Positions 24,843 to 33,190 are shown, counted from the stretch's first letter. The stretch: DNA of 64,000 bases from Desulfospira sp963664655 (GCA_963664655.2 OY761554.1:2976001-3040000); one strand, 5' to 3'. Notes: generated from the letters alone by a model not told the origin. Numbers and translations: made by a program.

Positions 24843-25961
24843 TTGAAAGTGAAATCCTTAATTCCCATTAAAACACGGATCTGCGTTCTGTTGATCCTGT
24901 TATGTTCTTCATGTCCGGATACACCTTCCCTCCTATTGGGACATGAAGCCATTGCGAGCGGGGGGGCTGTTCTTGCCCCCTCTTCAATGGCGGACCCCGG
25001 GCCCGCACCCTCTACCTCCATGGTCTTTAATGCCGGAAGAATCTGGAACGGAACCTTCGTCCGCCATGTTTTTCTAGTTGAGAACACCGGCAGCGAGGAC
25101 CTGGAGATCCGCGATGTCATCGAAGGAGAAGGGGTGCGGGTCGCCGGGTTTACCCGCAAAATACCGGCTTTGGAAAAGGGGGAGGTCGTTCTGGAAGTCT
25201 CCACGCGCAGGCTCAAAGGAGACATCAAAAAGACGGCCCGGGTATTCTTCGCCCGCCCCCAAAGGCCTGCCCTGGATCTGATCATCACCGGTGTGGTCGC
25301 CACCGGTGTGGAACTGGCCCCTGACAATGCGGTCAGGTTTAAGACAGACCAGGGCAAGGCCTTATCCTGGCATTTCAAGGTGACGTCTCCCAGAAAAAAA
25401 GATTTTATGATCAGCCGCATAGAACCCTCCACGCCGTATCTGGAATCCCAATACCGACTTCTGGAAAAGGGAAGGGACAAGGGGCAGGGGAATACCTTTG
25501 ACCTTGAAATCCGTCTTTCCCCGGACACCCCGGCAGGAAAATTTAAGGGAATGGTAAAGGTCAAAACCGACATTGCCGGCAGTTACCCCGGCGAGGCCTT
25601 TTTTACGGGCGAGGTTTTAGGACCGGTCATGGTCCGGCCCGTCCACATCAAATTTGCCGGACAGGAAGACGGTTCTTTTTCCCCGGCGCGCATCAGCTTT
25701 TCCAACCGGAAGGGAGACCCGTTCAAAGTGACCGGGGTAGAGGCGGACACCCCCGGCATTCAATGGAAAGAGACCAGCCTGAAACAGGGCCGGGTCCACA
25801 GGCTTGACCTGTCGTGGAAGGGCAGCCCCGCAGGAAAACTGCAAAATGGAAAACTGGTGGTCTTAACGGATATTGCCGACCAGAAACAAATTGAGGTGCC
25901 CTATGTGGTCTTTCCCTTCATGGACTGCATGGGGGCGGCGAAGGCGGCGGTTCATCCATGA
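24843..25961 (+). CDS. Exported DUF1573/ASH-like beta-sandwich protein
   Basis: 372 aa from a TTG start (a GTG two codons later is an alternative; neither has a clear ribosome site). A signal peptide (about 1-25) ends near a Cys-rich LLCSSC stretch that could be a lipobox. The first domain (about 60-150) matches DUF1573: FNAGRIWNGTFVRHVFLVEN, TGSEDLEIRDV, then a VRV..FTRKIPALEKGEVVLEV motif. Two similar sandwich domains follow. These proteins are periplasmic and of unknown role. The stop overlaps the next pseudopilin gene by 4 nt (ATGA), so it is part of the secretion operon. Confidence 0.75.
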   Translation: MKVKSLIPIKTRICVLLILLCSSCPDTPSLLLGHEAIASGGAVLAPSSMADPGPAPSTSMVFNAGRIWNGTFVRHVFLVENTGSEDLEIRDVIEGEGVRVAGFTRKIPALEKGEVVLEVSTRRLKGDIKKTARVFFARPQRPALDLIITGVVATGVELAPDNAVRFKTDQGKALSWHFKVTSPRKKDFMISRIEPSTPYLESQYRLLEKGRDKGQGNTFDLEIRLSPDTPAGKFKGMVKVKTDIAGSYPGEAFFTGEVLGPVMVRPVHIKFAGQEDGSFSPARISFSNRKGDPFKVTGVEADTPGIQWKETSLKQGRVHRLDLSWKGSPAGKLQNGKLVVLTDIADQKQIEVPYVVFPFMDCMGAAKAAVHP

Positions 25962-26932
25962 CCAGGGACGGCTTTGGAAATAAGCCGGCATGGGATATGG
26001 CCGGGTTTTCCCTCATGGAACTGCTGGTGGTCATGGTGGTGATTCTGTTTTGTGTCACCATTGCCTCAGGTCCGCTTCAGGACCGGACCGGCCAGGCCAG
26101 GGTTGAGCAGACCATGGCCGCCATGGCCGAAATCAAAGATGCCATCCTGGGCCGGCCCCTTAAGGGAGAGCCGGCCCTGCGGGATGTGGGATATCTGCCC
26201 GATATGGGCAGCCTTCCCGATCTAATTGACGGCCAGCCCAAAGGGCTATGGACGGCGGACACGGACAATGACGGATCAGACGATCTGCTGCGCCGGTGCC
26301 TTTTTATGGATGAGGGGCATGTTCCCGAAGGGCTGGGCATTGACGATTCTCCGCTGTACATCCGCATGGGGTGGCGGGGGCCTTATATCAGCGTTCCCAG
26401 GGACGGCGTTCTCAGGGACGGGTGGGGCAACCAACTGGTATTTGCAACGGATGAGCCCGAGACCGGGGACCTGACCATTATCAGCCCCGGGGCCAACGGC
26501 ATTGTGTCGGAAAATGATGCCGGCCCAGATGGGGACATCAAACTTATCCTGAGCAAATCTCAGCTCATGGTCCCGGTGTCAGGGGTGATTATTCCCAGCG
26601 GTATTTATGATGACTCGAACCTGGCAGATGTTGGTGTGCGCATCTACTATGCCGCTCCAAAACCCGATGAACCCCACGCAAACATCACGGACCTGGTTTA
26701 TCTGGAGCTGGCCGCCCAGGCTGTAAACACCGTCATCACAGAAAACGGTTATTTTCTATTTCAAGATGTACCGGTGGGGCCGGGCCGGCTCCTTGAGATC
26801 AGCCAGCCCGTGCCCAAAGACACCCCATCCAATAAAACCGCTTTCGCCCGCACCTATATTCATTTTGAGGTCATGCCCACTTTAAACTTTCTGGGAAGAA
26901 TTGATATCAGAAATTCATATGGGTTTTACTAG
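25958..26932 (+). CDS. Large GspG-like pseudopilin, 'GWGN' type (copy 1)
   Basis: 324 aa. Prepilin site G|FSLMELLVVMVVILF after a 16-residue leader, with Glu at +5. The globular part shares blocks with the proteins at 28144 and 30836: DMGSLPDLIDGQPKGLWT, WRGPYISVP and DGVLRDGWGNQLVF. The last recalls the DPWGNPY calcium-loop motif of GspG. The C-terminal part (about 185-324) differs, with a VPVGPGRLLEI ending block. Start overlaps the DUF1573-like gene (ATGA). Confidence 0.88.
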   Translation: MTRDGFGNKPAWDMAGFSLMELLVVMVVILFCVTIASGPLQDRTGQARVEQTMAAMAEIKDAILGRPLKGEPALRDVGYLPDMGSLPDLIDGQPKGLWTADTDNDGSDDLLRRCLFMDEGHVPEGLGIDDSPLYIRMGWRGPYISVPRDGVLRDGWGNQLVFATDEPETGDLTIISPGANGIVSENDAGPDGDIKLILSKSQLMVPVSGVIIPSGIYDDSNLADVGVRIYYAAPKPDEPHANITDLVYLELAAQAVNTVITENGYFLFQDVPVGPGRLLEISQPVPKDTPSNKTAFARTYIHFEVMPTLNFLGRIDIRNSYGFY

Positions 26933-28154
26933 CAAATTGATATCCCGGCTAAGGGGACCGGTCCTGTCCCCGGAATCCCAGGCCGGATTTATCCTGATCG
27001 CCTCTTTGGCCATGCTCGTGGTCCTGGCCGGGACCGTGCTGGTCTGCCTTTACCCGGTTGCCCAGGAATCCCGCCAGGCCCCCCGGCACCGGGAGGCACT
27101 CCGTCGGTTAAAGACAGCCGAACGGGGCATATTCGGACGGCTGGCCGACCAGCCCGGGGGAGTCCATTCTGCAGCAGGCGGATTTATCAGTGATCTGGGG
27201 CCTAAAATGATCGTGGAAAAACTTGTGGACGAAAAGCCTGCAACATATGAGGTGACACGGCTGAGCCGGGCCATGGAGTTCTGGTTTTTCAGGCGGTTCA
27301 GCAAACTTCCTGATTTGGTCAATTCCAAATCCGACGGTAACAGCGAAGGATGCGACGACATCTACCGGTATGATCTTGACAGGGGATTCTGGAGGGGTTT
27401 TCGGGGCAAACGGTACGTCAGAAGACCACCTGGCGAGGAACATTTCCGCAAGAGAGAACCCGACTATAAAAAAGAAACAGAAGAATTTCACCAGCCCCGT
27501 TTCTACACAGGCGGCAGTGATATTTTCATGATGGAACTGGCGGGCGGGTCCGCAAAAGACACCTTTTTTCTTAAAATGACGGACAGTACCAGTGACCACG
27601 ACCTGACAAACTCTAATTTATCAAGATCAGAGTCCAACAAAATTATCGAACATACCCGGTATTACAATCCCGTGGAACGGTTTGTGGTGCGTGTAAATGA
27701 CCGCAGGGAACCGAGGCGCCCCCTGTCGGCCAGGCTGGTTTATGCCCAGCAGCCTGATCCGGATGATGCCGATGAACTTGGAGATCTCTATCCGGATGAA
27801 CCGTCGGAAGTGGTGATTGATGAAATTATCCACGAAGAAAATAATTTGGTTGATAATGGCCCTAATCAATGGGCAACCGATGGGATTACCACCATCTTCA
27901 CTTTTTACTGGAATTCGACCAATGAGGATGACGGGAAATATATGCCGGTGCATACCTTTGAAATCGGCTTGAAAAAATTGATTTTGATGGAGAAAGACGG
28001 TGAGGCCTGGGTGCCGGTCTTTGCCTGCGGCATCACCATACCGCCGGTCAGAGAGTGCCAGTGCGAGGAAAACGACCCAAGGATAAGCCATCACACCGGA
28101 TGCGGTCAGCCATTTTCAGATCAGTACGTGGTGGAGATCGACTATGACGGATAA
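26919..28154 (+). CDS. GspK-like pseudopilin lacking Glu5
   Basis: 412 aa from the ATG at 26919 (a TTG at 26901 would add six residues). The leader ends SQAG|FILIASLAMLVVL: a prepilin-like site in which mature residue 5 is Ala, not Glu. Loss of Glu5 is the hallmark of GspK/PulK, which caps the tip of the pseudopilus. The size (over 400 aa) also suits a tip protein. The rest is acidic with no named domain; a Cys cluster (ECQCEENDPRISHHTGCG) lies near the end. It overlaps both neighbours by 11-14 nt. Confidence 0.78.
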   Translation: MGFTSKLISRLRGPVLSPESQAGFILIASLAMLVVLAGTVLVCLYPVAQESRQAPRHREALRRLKTAERGIFGRLADQPGGVHSAAGGFISDLGPKMIVEKLVDEKPATYEVTRLSRAMEFWFFRRFSKLPDLVNSKSDGNSEGCDDIYRYDLDRGFWRGFRGKRYVRRPPGEEHFRKREPDYKKETEEFHQPRFYTGGSDIFMMELAGGSAKDTFFLKMTDSTSDHDLTNSNLSRSESNKIIEHTRYYNPVERFVVRVNDRREPRRPLSARLVYAQQPDPDDADELGDLYPDEPSEVVIDEIIHEENNLVDNGPNQWATDGITTIFTFYWNSTNEDDGKYMPVHTFEIGLKKLILMEKDGEAWVPVFACGITIPPVRECQCEENDPRISHHTGCGQPFSDQYVVEIDYDG

Positions 28155-29565
28155 GGCCGGATTCTCTCTCATAGAAGTGCTGCTGGCCCTGGTTTTGCTC
28201 GGCTGCCTGGCTGCCGTCGCCACCCTGCAAGTGGCGGAAAGGGATGAGCAGAACGGGTATGACCGCACCATAGAGATTATGGAGGATATCCGAAGGGCTA
28301 TTTTAGGCCATGAAAATCTTTACTGTAACGGCCAAAGGCAATTTTCCGGCTATGTGGCGGACATGGGCGTCCTTCCGGCCCTGGTGGATGAAAACGGGGA
28401 CATAGTGGACGCTCTTGTTGTAGAAAATAAAGGAGAAAAGGAACTGGTGTTCGCCCAGCCCCGTTCCCTTTGGACAAGGGACATCAACGGCAATGGCTCA
28501 TTGGATGAGACCGGGGGGGACATTCCGGAATCATGCTGCTGGCAGTACTATGGAAATGAACGGATCTGGGCGGGCTGGCGCGGGCCGTATCTTGCAAAAC
28601 CGGAAGACGGGGTGTTAAAGGACGGATGGGGGAACCCCCTGCTTTTTTCGGATGGTGAACTGATTACCCTTAAGGATGAAACTGTGGTTGAATATGCCTT
28701 GGGGCCCGACCCTGACGCCCCTATGGGAGGACTGAAATGGCTGAGTGGTGATCCGGTTTCTCGGGGCACATATCGCTGCAAGATAAACTGGGCCTTTCCC
28801 CCTGGACCCGATTCGATAAATTTAACAAAAAACCCCCTTCCCGGCTTTGCGACCCCATTTCTCAACCACAGTATTAATGATAAATACAACAAAAGCTGGG
28901 AAGACTGCTGGGGGGAGGAGCCTTTGCCTGAAGCGCTGGCCCCGGTGATCACTCCAAAGGAAAATTTAAACGATCCAGAGGAAGAAAATTCGGATAGATA
29001 CCGTTCGGTGCTCACCAACCTGTACTACGGGAGCGGGACACTTTGCATTGTCAGCTTCGGAGCCGACGGCAAACCCGGCGGTACGGGGTACAATAAAGAT
29101 ATCTCCATGACCATTTATCCCTTTGAATACACGGGCGAGGTGGCCGGTATGGTGGGAAATGACAAGGAGGATTTTGCCGATTATGTGTCCATCTGCTATC
29201 CGAAATATGAACAGGGCAGTTCAACAAATAAATCAAATTTCTTGAAATTTCGGCACGTGATAACGGTGGAAGACGATATAAAAGTAGGAGAACCGGATAA
29301 AGATGATAAAGATGATGAAGATGATGAAGATGAAGATGAAGATGATGAAGATTGGTGTAAAAATTTTCGATACGGTACGGCCCCGGATGTGGATAGCACT
29401 GAAACACCGGAGGCGGATTGGAATGTTGATATCCCCATCGGTATAAGAAGCATCAAGGCGTGGAAACAAGAATCGGAAACTAACAAACGGACATATGTGT
29501 TTGCCGTTGAGCCCACAGGCAATTTTATAGGGACAATCAAGGCAAATGAGAATCAAGGCAAATGA
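28144..29565 (+). CDS. Large GspG-like pseudopilin, 'GWGN' type (copy 2) with acidic tract
   Basis: 473 aa. Leader of only six residues, then G|FSLIEVLLALVLLG. Shared blocks: YVADMGVLPALVDENGD, WAGWRGPYLAKPEDGVLKD and GWGNPLLF; C-terminal IPIGIRSIKAW...VFAVEPTGNFIGTIKA matches the protein at 30836. Residues about 385-405 are almost only Asp, Glu and Lys, encoded by a GAT/GAA/GAC triplet repeat (29294-29351) that may vary in length by slippage. Overlaps the GspK-like gene by 11 nt. Confidence 0.88.
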   Translation: MTDKAGFSLIEVLLALVLLGCLAAVATLQVAERDEQNGYDRTIEIMEDIRRAILGHENLYCNGQRQFSGYVADMGVLPALVDENGDIVDALVVENKGEKELVFAQPRSLWTRDINGNGSLDETGGDIPESCCWQYYGNERIWAGWRGPYLAKPEDGVLKDGWGNPLLFSDGELITLKDETVVEYALGPDPDAPMGGLKWLSGDPVSRGTYRCKINWAFPPGPDSINLTKNPLPGFATPFLNHSINDKYNKSWEDCWGEEPLPEALAPVITPKENLNDPEEENSDRYRSVLTNLYYGSGTLCIVSFGADGKPGGTGYNKDISMTIYPFEYTGEVAGMVGNDKEDFADYVSICYPKYEQGSSTNKSNFLKFRHVITVEDDIKVGEPDKDDKDDEDDEDEDEDDEDWCKNFRYGTAPDVDSTETPEADWNVDIPIGIRSIKAWKQESETNKRTYVFAVEPTGNFIGTIKANENQGK

Positions 29566-29627
29566 GAATTTGCTGTTGGGTTTTCACTGTTAGCGATTAG
29601 TTGTTGGCTTTTTAAAGGATTGCAATA

Positions 29628-30836
29628 ATGATGACCATACTGAACAGACTTGGGACTTGGGGCAGGAGGCTCAAGGCTGCCCATGGGTTTTTTCCTCAAG
29701 TCCCAAGTCCCATATCCCAAGTCCCATATCCCCCCCCTCATATCCCAGAATTCCCATGCCGATCGTGCCTGTCAAAGACCAGGCGGAATACACCAAACGG
29801 ATTCAGCCTCCTTGAAATTATGGTGGTGCTTGCCATTATCGGGCTGTTCGTCACCATTAGCGCCGGGGCTTTAAGGGATACGACGGATGATGCAGAGGTG
29901 ATTTCGGCCTTAAGCCAGATGGACAGTATCAGGCAGGCGGTGATTGATGGATTCTATAAGGACTTTGGCTGCATACCCGAGGAAGTCCACGGCAAAATTT
30001 CCGGTGTTGGGAATAATCCGGAATACAGAAAAAACCCGGAATACGCCACTCGTTTCTTGTGTCTGCAAAGGGATTGCGGTGATTCTGAATTTAAAATTAA
30101 AACCTTTATAGATGAGTATACTAAGGATAGTGACTCAAAATGGAGCGGATTTAATGACGATGACTTTTGCCCTGGGTGCTGCTTCATGTTCAATTGTCTG
30201 GAAAACCTTTTTTCTGAACGATTAGGCAAAAATTTAAAAAATTATATTCCGTTGTTAATGACCAATCCGGTTTACGGCTTTCAAAGCTGGACAGGCCCTT
30301 ATCTTGAGGCAAACAGTCAGTTCAATGCCACGGCTCTCAACCAAAGCGATGATACCCGGTACCCCGCTGATTTTTATTCTGACTCCAGCACATTTGAAGA
30401 TGATCCGGTCATCCTGCCCGTCATCAGCACCCCATGGGCTGACGGCCTTGAGGCATCGGCCCTGGAAATTGAGGCGGATGATCCTTCCTATGCCGCTCAG
30501 CTTCGCAAGGGCAAATATTACCAGATCCTGGTCTATTCACGGGATGCCGGTGACGACAGCAGCCTCTGGATTCAGGTCCCGGAAACAGCCGTGGTCATCA
30601 GCCGGGGACCTGACGGAATGCCCGGTTCTGAAGGGGATGACGGAACCGTCGGGGCGGAAGATTACTGGACCGAGTGCGCGGACATGAACGACGGGGACCT
30701 TACCGCCGGACAGCGGCAGTGTTTCGAGCGCCTCATGATTACCGATCCGGATGATCCGGAATATGTGGATATCGGGGATGATATGGTTCTGTTTATATTC
30801 GGGGGCGGGACAGTGAGAAGCTCTCTGGACAACTGA
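29628..30836 (+). CDS. Large pseudopilin, 'FIFGGG' type (paralog of 18014-18895)
   Basis: 402 aa. Cleavage site G|FSLLEIMVVLAIIGLF with Glu at +5. The predicted leader is unusually long (about 58 residues), because the frame runs through a dispersed GGGACTTGGG/CCCAAGTCCC repeat (29647-29735) that encodes a Pro-Ser-Gln tract; ATG 29628 has AAAGGA 8 nt upstream and no closer ATG exists in frame. The globular domain matches the gene at 18014 along its length and ends GDDMVLFIFGGGTVRS. The stop overlaps the next start (TGATG). Confidence 0.85.
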   Translation: MMTILNRLGTWGRRLKAAHGFFPQVPSPISQVPYPPPHIPEFPCRSCLSKTRRNTPNGFSLLEIMVVLAIIGLFVTISAGALRDTTDDAEVISALSQMDSIRQAVIDGFYKDFGCIPEEVHGKISGVGNNPEYRKNPEYATRFLCLQRDCGDSEFKIKTFIDEYTKDSDSKWSGFNDDDFCPGCCFMFNCLENLFSERLGKNLKNYIPLLMTNPVYGFQSWTGPYLEANSQFNATALNQSDDTRYPADFYSDSSTFEDDPVILPVISTPWADGLEASALEIEADDPSYAAQLRKGKYYQILVYSRDAGDDSSLWIQVPETAVVISRGPDGMPGSEGDDGTVGAEDYWTECADMNDGDLTAGQRQCFERLMITDPDDPEYVDIGDDMVLFIFGGGTVRSSLDN

Positions 30837-31711
30837 TGATTGAACGAAACGTCACCCATCTGCCGTGTTTCGAAAAAGCCGGTTTTACCCTCATGGAGGT
30901 TCTGGTTTCCTTAACCATTGTCGGCATGATTGCCGTGATCGCGGCAGGAATTGTTCCCAAAGGGGCCGAAGATGATGAGGCTTATGAAGCCACCATGGAA
31001 ATCATGGAAAGCCTCAAGCTGGCCATTGTGGGGGTGCCGCCCACCCATCTGGCCGGGGAACGGCGGTATACCGGCTATATTGCCGATATGGGGGAGCTTC
31101 CCGAACTGTTAGGGGATCAATCCCAGCCGGCCGGTCTATGGACTGATGCGCTTTCAGACATTGACAGCCTGGTAGAGGATCTGCCGGCATGGGCCTATAA
31201 CGAAGATGCCCGTTTATGGGTGGGATGGCACGGACCTTATGTGGACAGCCCGTCAGGGGGGATCATCAAAGACGGCTGGGGCAACCGGATTGTGTTTGAG
31301 CGGTTCAATATAGATAAAGATGAAAATGAGGTGGTTGATTCGGAAGGGACAAACCTCAGGTTTAAAAGCCTCGGATCCGACGGGAAAGAACAGGACGAAA
31401 CCCAGGAAACATCGGGGTATGAGGCGGATATTGTCTATATTGTCCGGGAACAGGATTATATGGGAGACCTGGCCGGTTATCTGGCCGGCGTCGAGGATGG
31501 CAAAACAGGGGGCATCACCATCTATTATCCCGCCAAAGGGGCTCTGGTTTCAAAGGCTCCTTCTTCCCTTCAGGATGACGGGTATTTCGTGCTGGAAGAT
31601 GCCCTGCCCATGGGAATCCGCAGTCTCCGCACAGGCACCAGTGCCGAGCCCCTTATTTTTTCGGTTGAACCCACCGGGAACTTTCTGGGAACGGTGAGGG
31701 CCGAAGATTAA
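30836..31711 (+). CDS. GspG-like pseudopilin, 'GWGN' type (copy 3)
   Basis: 291 aa. Leader of about 16 residues and cleavage site G|FTLMEVLVSLTIVGMI. It has the shared blocks YTGYIADMGELPELLGD, WVGWHGPYVDSPSGGIIKD and GWGNRIVF, and ends IRSLRTGT...IFSVEPTGNFLGTVRA like copy 2. Last gene of the rightward arm. Together with copies 1 and 2 it shows that this family grew by duplication within the locus. Confidence 0.9.
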   Translation: MIERNVTHLPCFEKAGFTLMEVLVSLTIVGMIAVIAAGIVPKGAEDDEAYEATMEIMESLKLAIVGVPPTHLAGERRYTGYIADMGELPELLGDQSQPAGLWTDALSDIDSLVEDLPAWAYNEDARLWVGWHGPYVDSPSGGIIKDGWGNRIVFERFNIDKDENEVVDSEGTNLRFKSLGSDGKEQDETQETSGYEADIVYIVREQDYMGDLAGYLAGVEDGKTGGITIYYPAKGALVSKAPSSLQDDGYFVLEDALPMGIRSLRTGTSAEPLIFSVEPTGNFLGTVRAED

Positions 31712-31826
31712 AGAGACTTGAGGTATGGGACTTGGGGTTTTGGGATAATTGGGCCCATGGTAAAATTAAACGTTGAATCAATCGCCGAGATGGTTCGTTG
31801 AAATGGGTTAAGGCAGAAAACTGGAG

Positions 31827-31860
31827 GCCCGGGCTTAATGACGATTCAAAAAGCCCGGGC
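31827..31860. terminator. Perfect 10-bp hairpin between pseudopilin and mop genes
   Basis: GCCCGGGCTT (31827-31836) pairs with AAGCCCGGGC (31851-31860), loop 14 nt, between two convergent genes. Neither side has a long T-run directly at the stem, but A-rich sequence lies a few bases away. A bidirectional terminator is the best reading. Confidence 0.55.
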
Positions 31861-31886
31861 ATGAATTTTAAAAAAAATAACCGTGA

Positions 31887-32093
31887 TCAGGCATCCAGCA
31901 TGACGCTGGTTGCTTTAATGACAACAGTCACTTCTTTTCCTGCGGCAATCCCCAGTTTCTCCACTGAGTTGGTTGTAATGGCGGAGGTTATCACTACGCC
32001 CGGTGCGACCTCAATAACCGCCTCAGCCATTACCTGGCCTTTTTTAACCTCTTTAACCTTGCCTTTGATCAGATTTCTTGCGCTTAATGCCAT
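31887..32093 (-). CDS. mop: Molbindin (single Mop/TOBE domain)
   Basis: 68 aa, the normal size of molbindins that store molybdate or tungstate oxyanions as ring-shaped hexamers in the cytoplasm. MALSARNLIKGKVKEVKKG and VITTNSVEKLGI-type segments are typical (here ITTNSVEKLGIAAGKEVTVV, then IKATSVML). AAGGAGG lies 8 nt before the ATG at 32093 and decides this start over the longer frame to 32168. An 11-bp inverted repeat lies in its leader. It may relate to the ModE-like regulator at 8.1 kb and to supply of Mo/W enzymes. Confidence 0.93.
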   Translation of the reverse strand: MALSARNLIKGKVKEVKKGQVMAEAVIEVAPGVVITSAITTNSVEKLGIAAGKEVTVVIKATSVMLDA

Positions 32094-32131
32094 AACAAAT
32101 TCCTCCTTGTCTATTGTAATTAAAACCTTAC

Positions 32132-32166
32132 GTCTGCCATATGCAACAGATGAATATATGGCAGAC
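32132..32166. promoter_or_regulatory. 11-bp inverted repeat upstream of mop
   Basis: GTCTGCCATAT (32132-32142) and ATATGGCAGAC (32156-32166) are perfect inverted arms 13 bp apart, 39-73 bp before the mop start codon. It could be an operator or a leader hairpin. It does not match the ModE consensus closely. Confidence 0.5.
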
Positions 32167-32181
32167 ATAAGAACCCGTTTT

Positions 32182-32363
32182 TATATGAAAGTCTCACTAA
32201 CAAGCCGAAAAGACTTTCATTTTTCGTTGTGGACGGTGCTTGGTTGGATAATCCAAGCCGTCCGTGACGGTTTATATGAAAGCCTCACTAACAAGCTGAA
32301 AAGACTTTCATTTTTCGTTGTGGACGGTGCTTGGTTGGATAATCCAAGCCGTCCGTGACGGTT
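32182..32363. repeat. Tandem hairpin repeat array A (two units)
   Basis: Two units of about 91 bp, each TATATGAAAG...GTGACGGTT. Each unit has a 5' hairpin GAAAGTCT/AGACTTTC, a GGACGG-CTTGG/CCAAG-CCGTCC inverted pair and a 3' hairpin CCGTC-CGT-GACGG. In unit 2 the first arm reads GAAAGCCT. Lies upstream of mop, in the opposite orientation to that gene. Confidence 0.85.
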
Positions 32364-32608
32364 ATGCGATAAAAGCTGTATGATGCGATATTAGAAACGA
32401 TCTTTTGGGGTTGTCGTAAAATTGGACGATAAATTAATTCCCTGCCATAACTTGGGATAGTAGACCAAGTTCCTGAAAAAGTAAAATTAAAATTAAAGGG
32501 AACCATTGGGGTTACACATTATGGGTGATTTCGTGACATTTTGGAAAAAGACTTTCATGGTAATTTTGATGTCGAATGACCCATTCAACCTGCTGTAGCC
32601 GGTATGGT
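32364..32608. other. AT-rich spacer, no gene seen
   Basis: No open frame with a ribosome site and no clear repeat, apart from a short echo of the repeat array (AAAAAGACTTTCATGG near 32546). Confidence 0.5.
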
Positions 32609-32657
32609 CGGACTTTGAAGTCCGCGCTTTTAAACCCACCGCTCTAAGCCGGTGGTT
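32609..32657. mobile_element. Twin hairpins resembling an IS200/IS605-type end (remnant)
   Basis: CGGACTT-TG-AAGTCCG (32609-32624) and CCACCG-8 nt-CGGTGG (32636-32655), with the spacing word GCGCTTTTAAA between. Subterminal hairpins of this look occur at ends of IS200/IS605 elements and omega-RNA 3' regions. No tnpA, tnpB or iscB is present, so at most a solo end. Confidence 0.3.
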
Positions 32658-32697
32658 GTTCGTCCAATGATATGAAGAAAATGAACCGATCAAAACT

Positions 32698-33099
32698 TCA
32701 AACCGGCCCATTATCGTGGTTGCCCCGGATGGGATACACCTTAATGCCGGACCGGTAGACCGGGGCCATGGCCTTTTTCCAGTTCTGATACTGGACCGGG
32801 TATGGTGTGCCGCTATTCCTGAACCAGCCGTTGGCAAGGTCACCGGAAACCAGCACAAGATCAGGTTTCTCAAGTACAATGTCATTGGCAATGGCCTGGA
32901 CAACGCTGCCATTGACACAGGAATGGCCTTCAGGTGCCCGGTTAGGTCCCTGGGTGTCTGGGAGCACTGCAAATTTCCATGCGCTTACACCGGTGCCGGG
33001 GGGTGGCGTTAACCGGGTACAGGAAGCACCGGCCAGGGAAAATGCTAAAATCAGGATCAGCAGAACAAACCGATTTTTTTTATGGGCAGGTGATGGCAT
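32698..33099 (-). pseudogene. Truncated duplicate of the metallophosphoesterase lipoprotein
   Basis: 133-codon frame nearly identical to the first part of the gene at 34025-35083: signal peptide with LAGASC, KFAVLPDTQGPNRAPEGHSC and the metal motifs GDL and GNHD. It stops right after GNHD, so the second half of the metallophosphoesterase fold, including the later His ligands, is missing. The duplication extends upstream and includes a conserved 20-bp palindrome. A frameless remnant is more likely than a functional short enzyme. Confidence 0.85.
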
Positions 33100-33145
33100 G
33101 GCAGCTTTCTGCTTTAGACGTTTGTGGTAGACATATTAACATATA

Positions 33146-33165
33146 ATGACGTTAATAAACGTCAT
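33146..33165. promoter_or_regulatory. ATGACGTT-AATA-AACGTCAT palindrome upstream of the truncated copy
   Basis: Perfect 8-bp arms. The same 20-mer is kept at 35130-35149 before the full-length gene although flanking bases differ, which suggests a bound site or shared recent ancestry. Confidence 0.5.
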
Positions 33166-33190
33166 GCTTTGATCTGTCAACCCCAAATTC

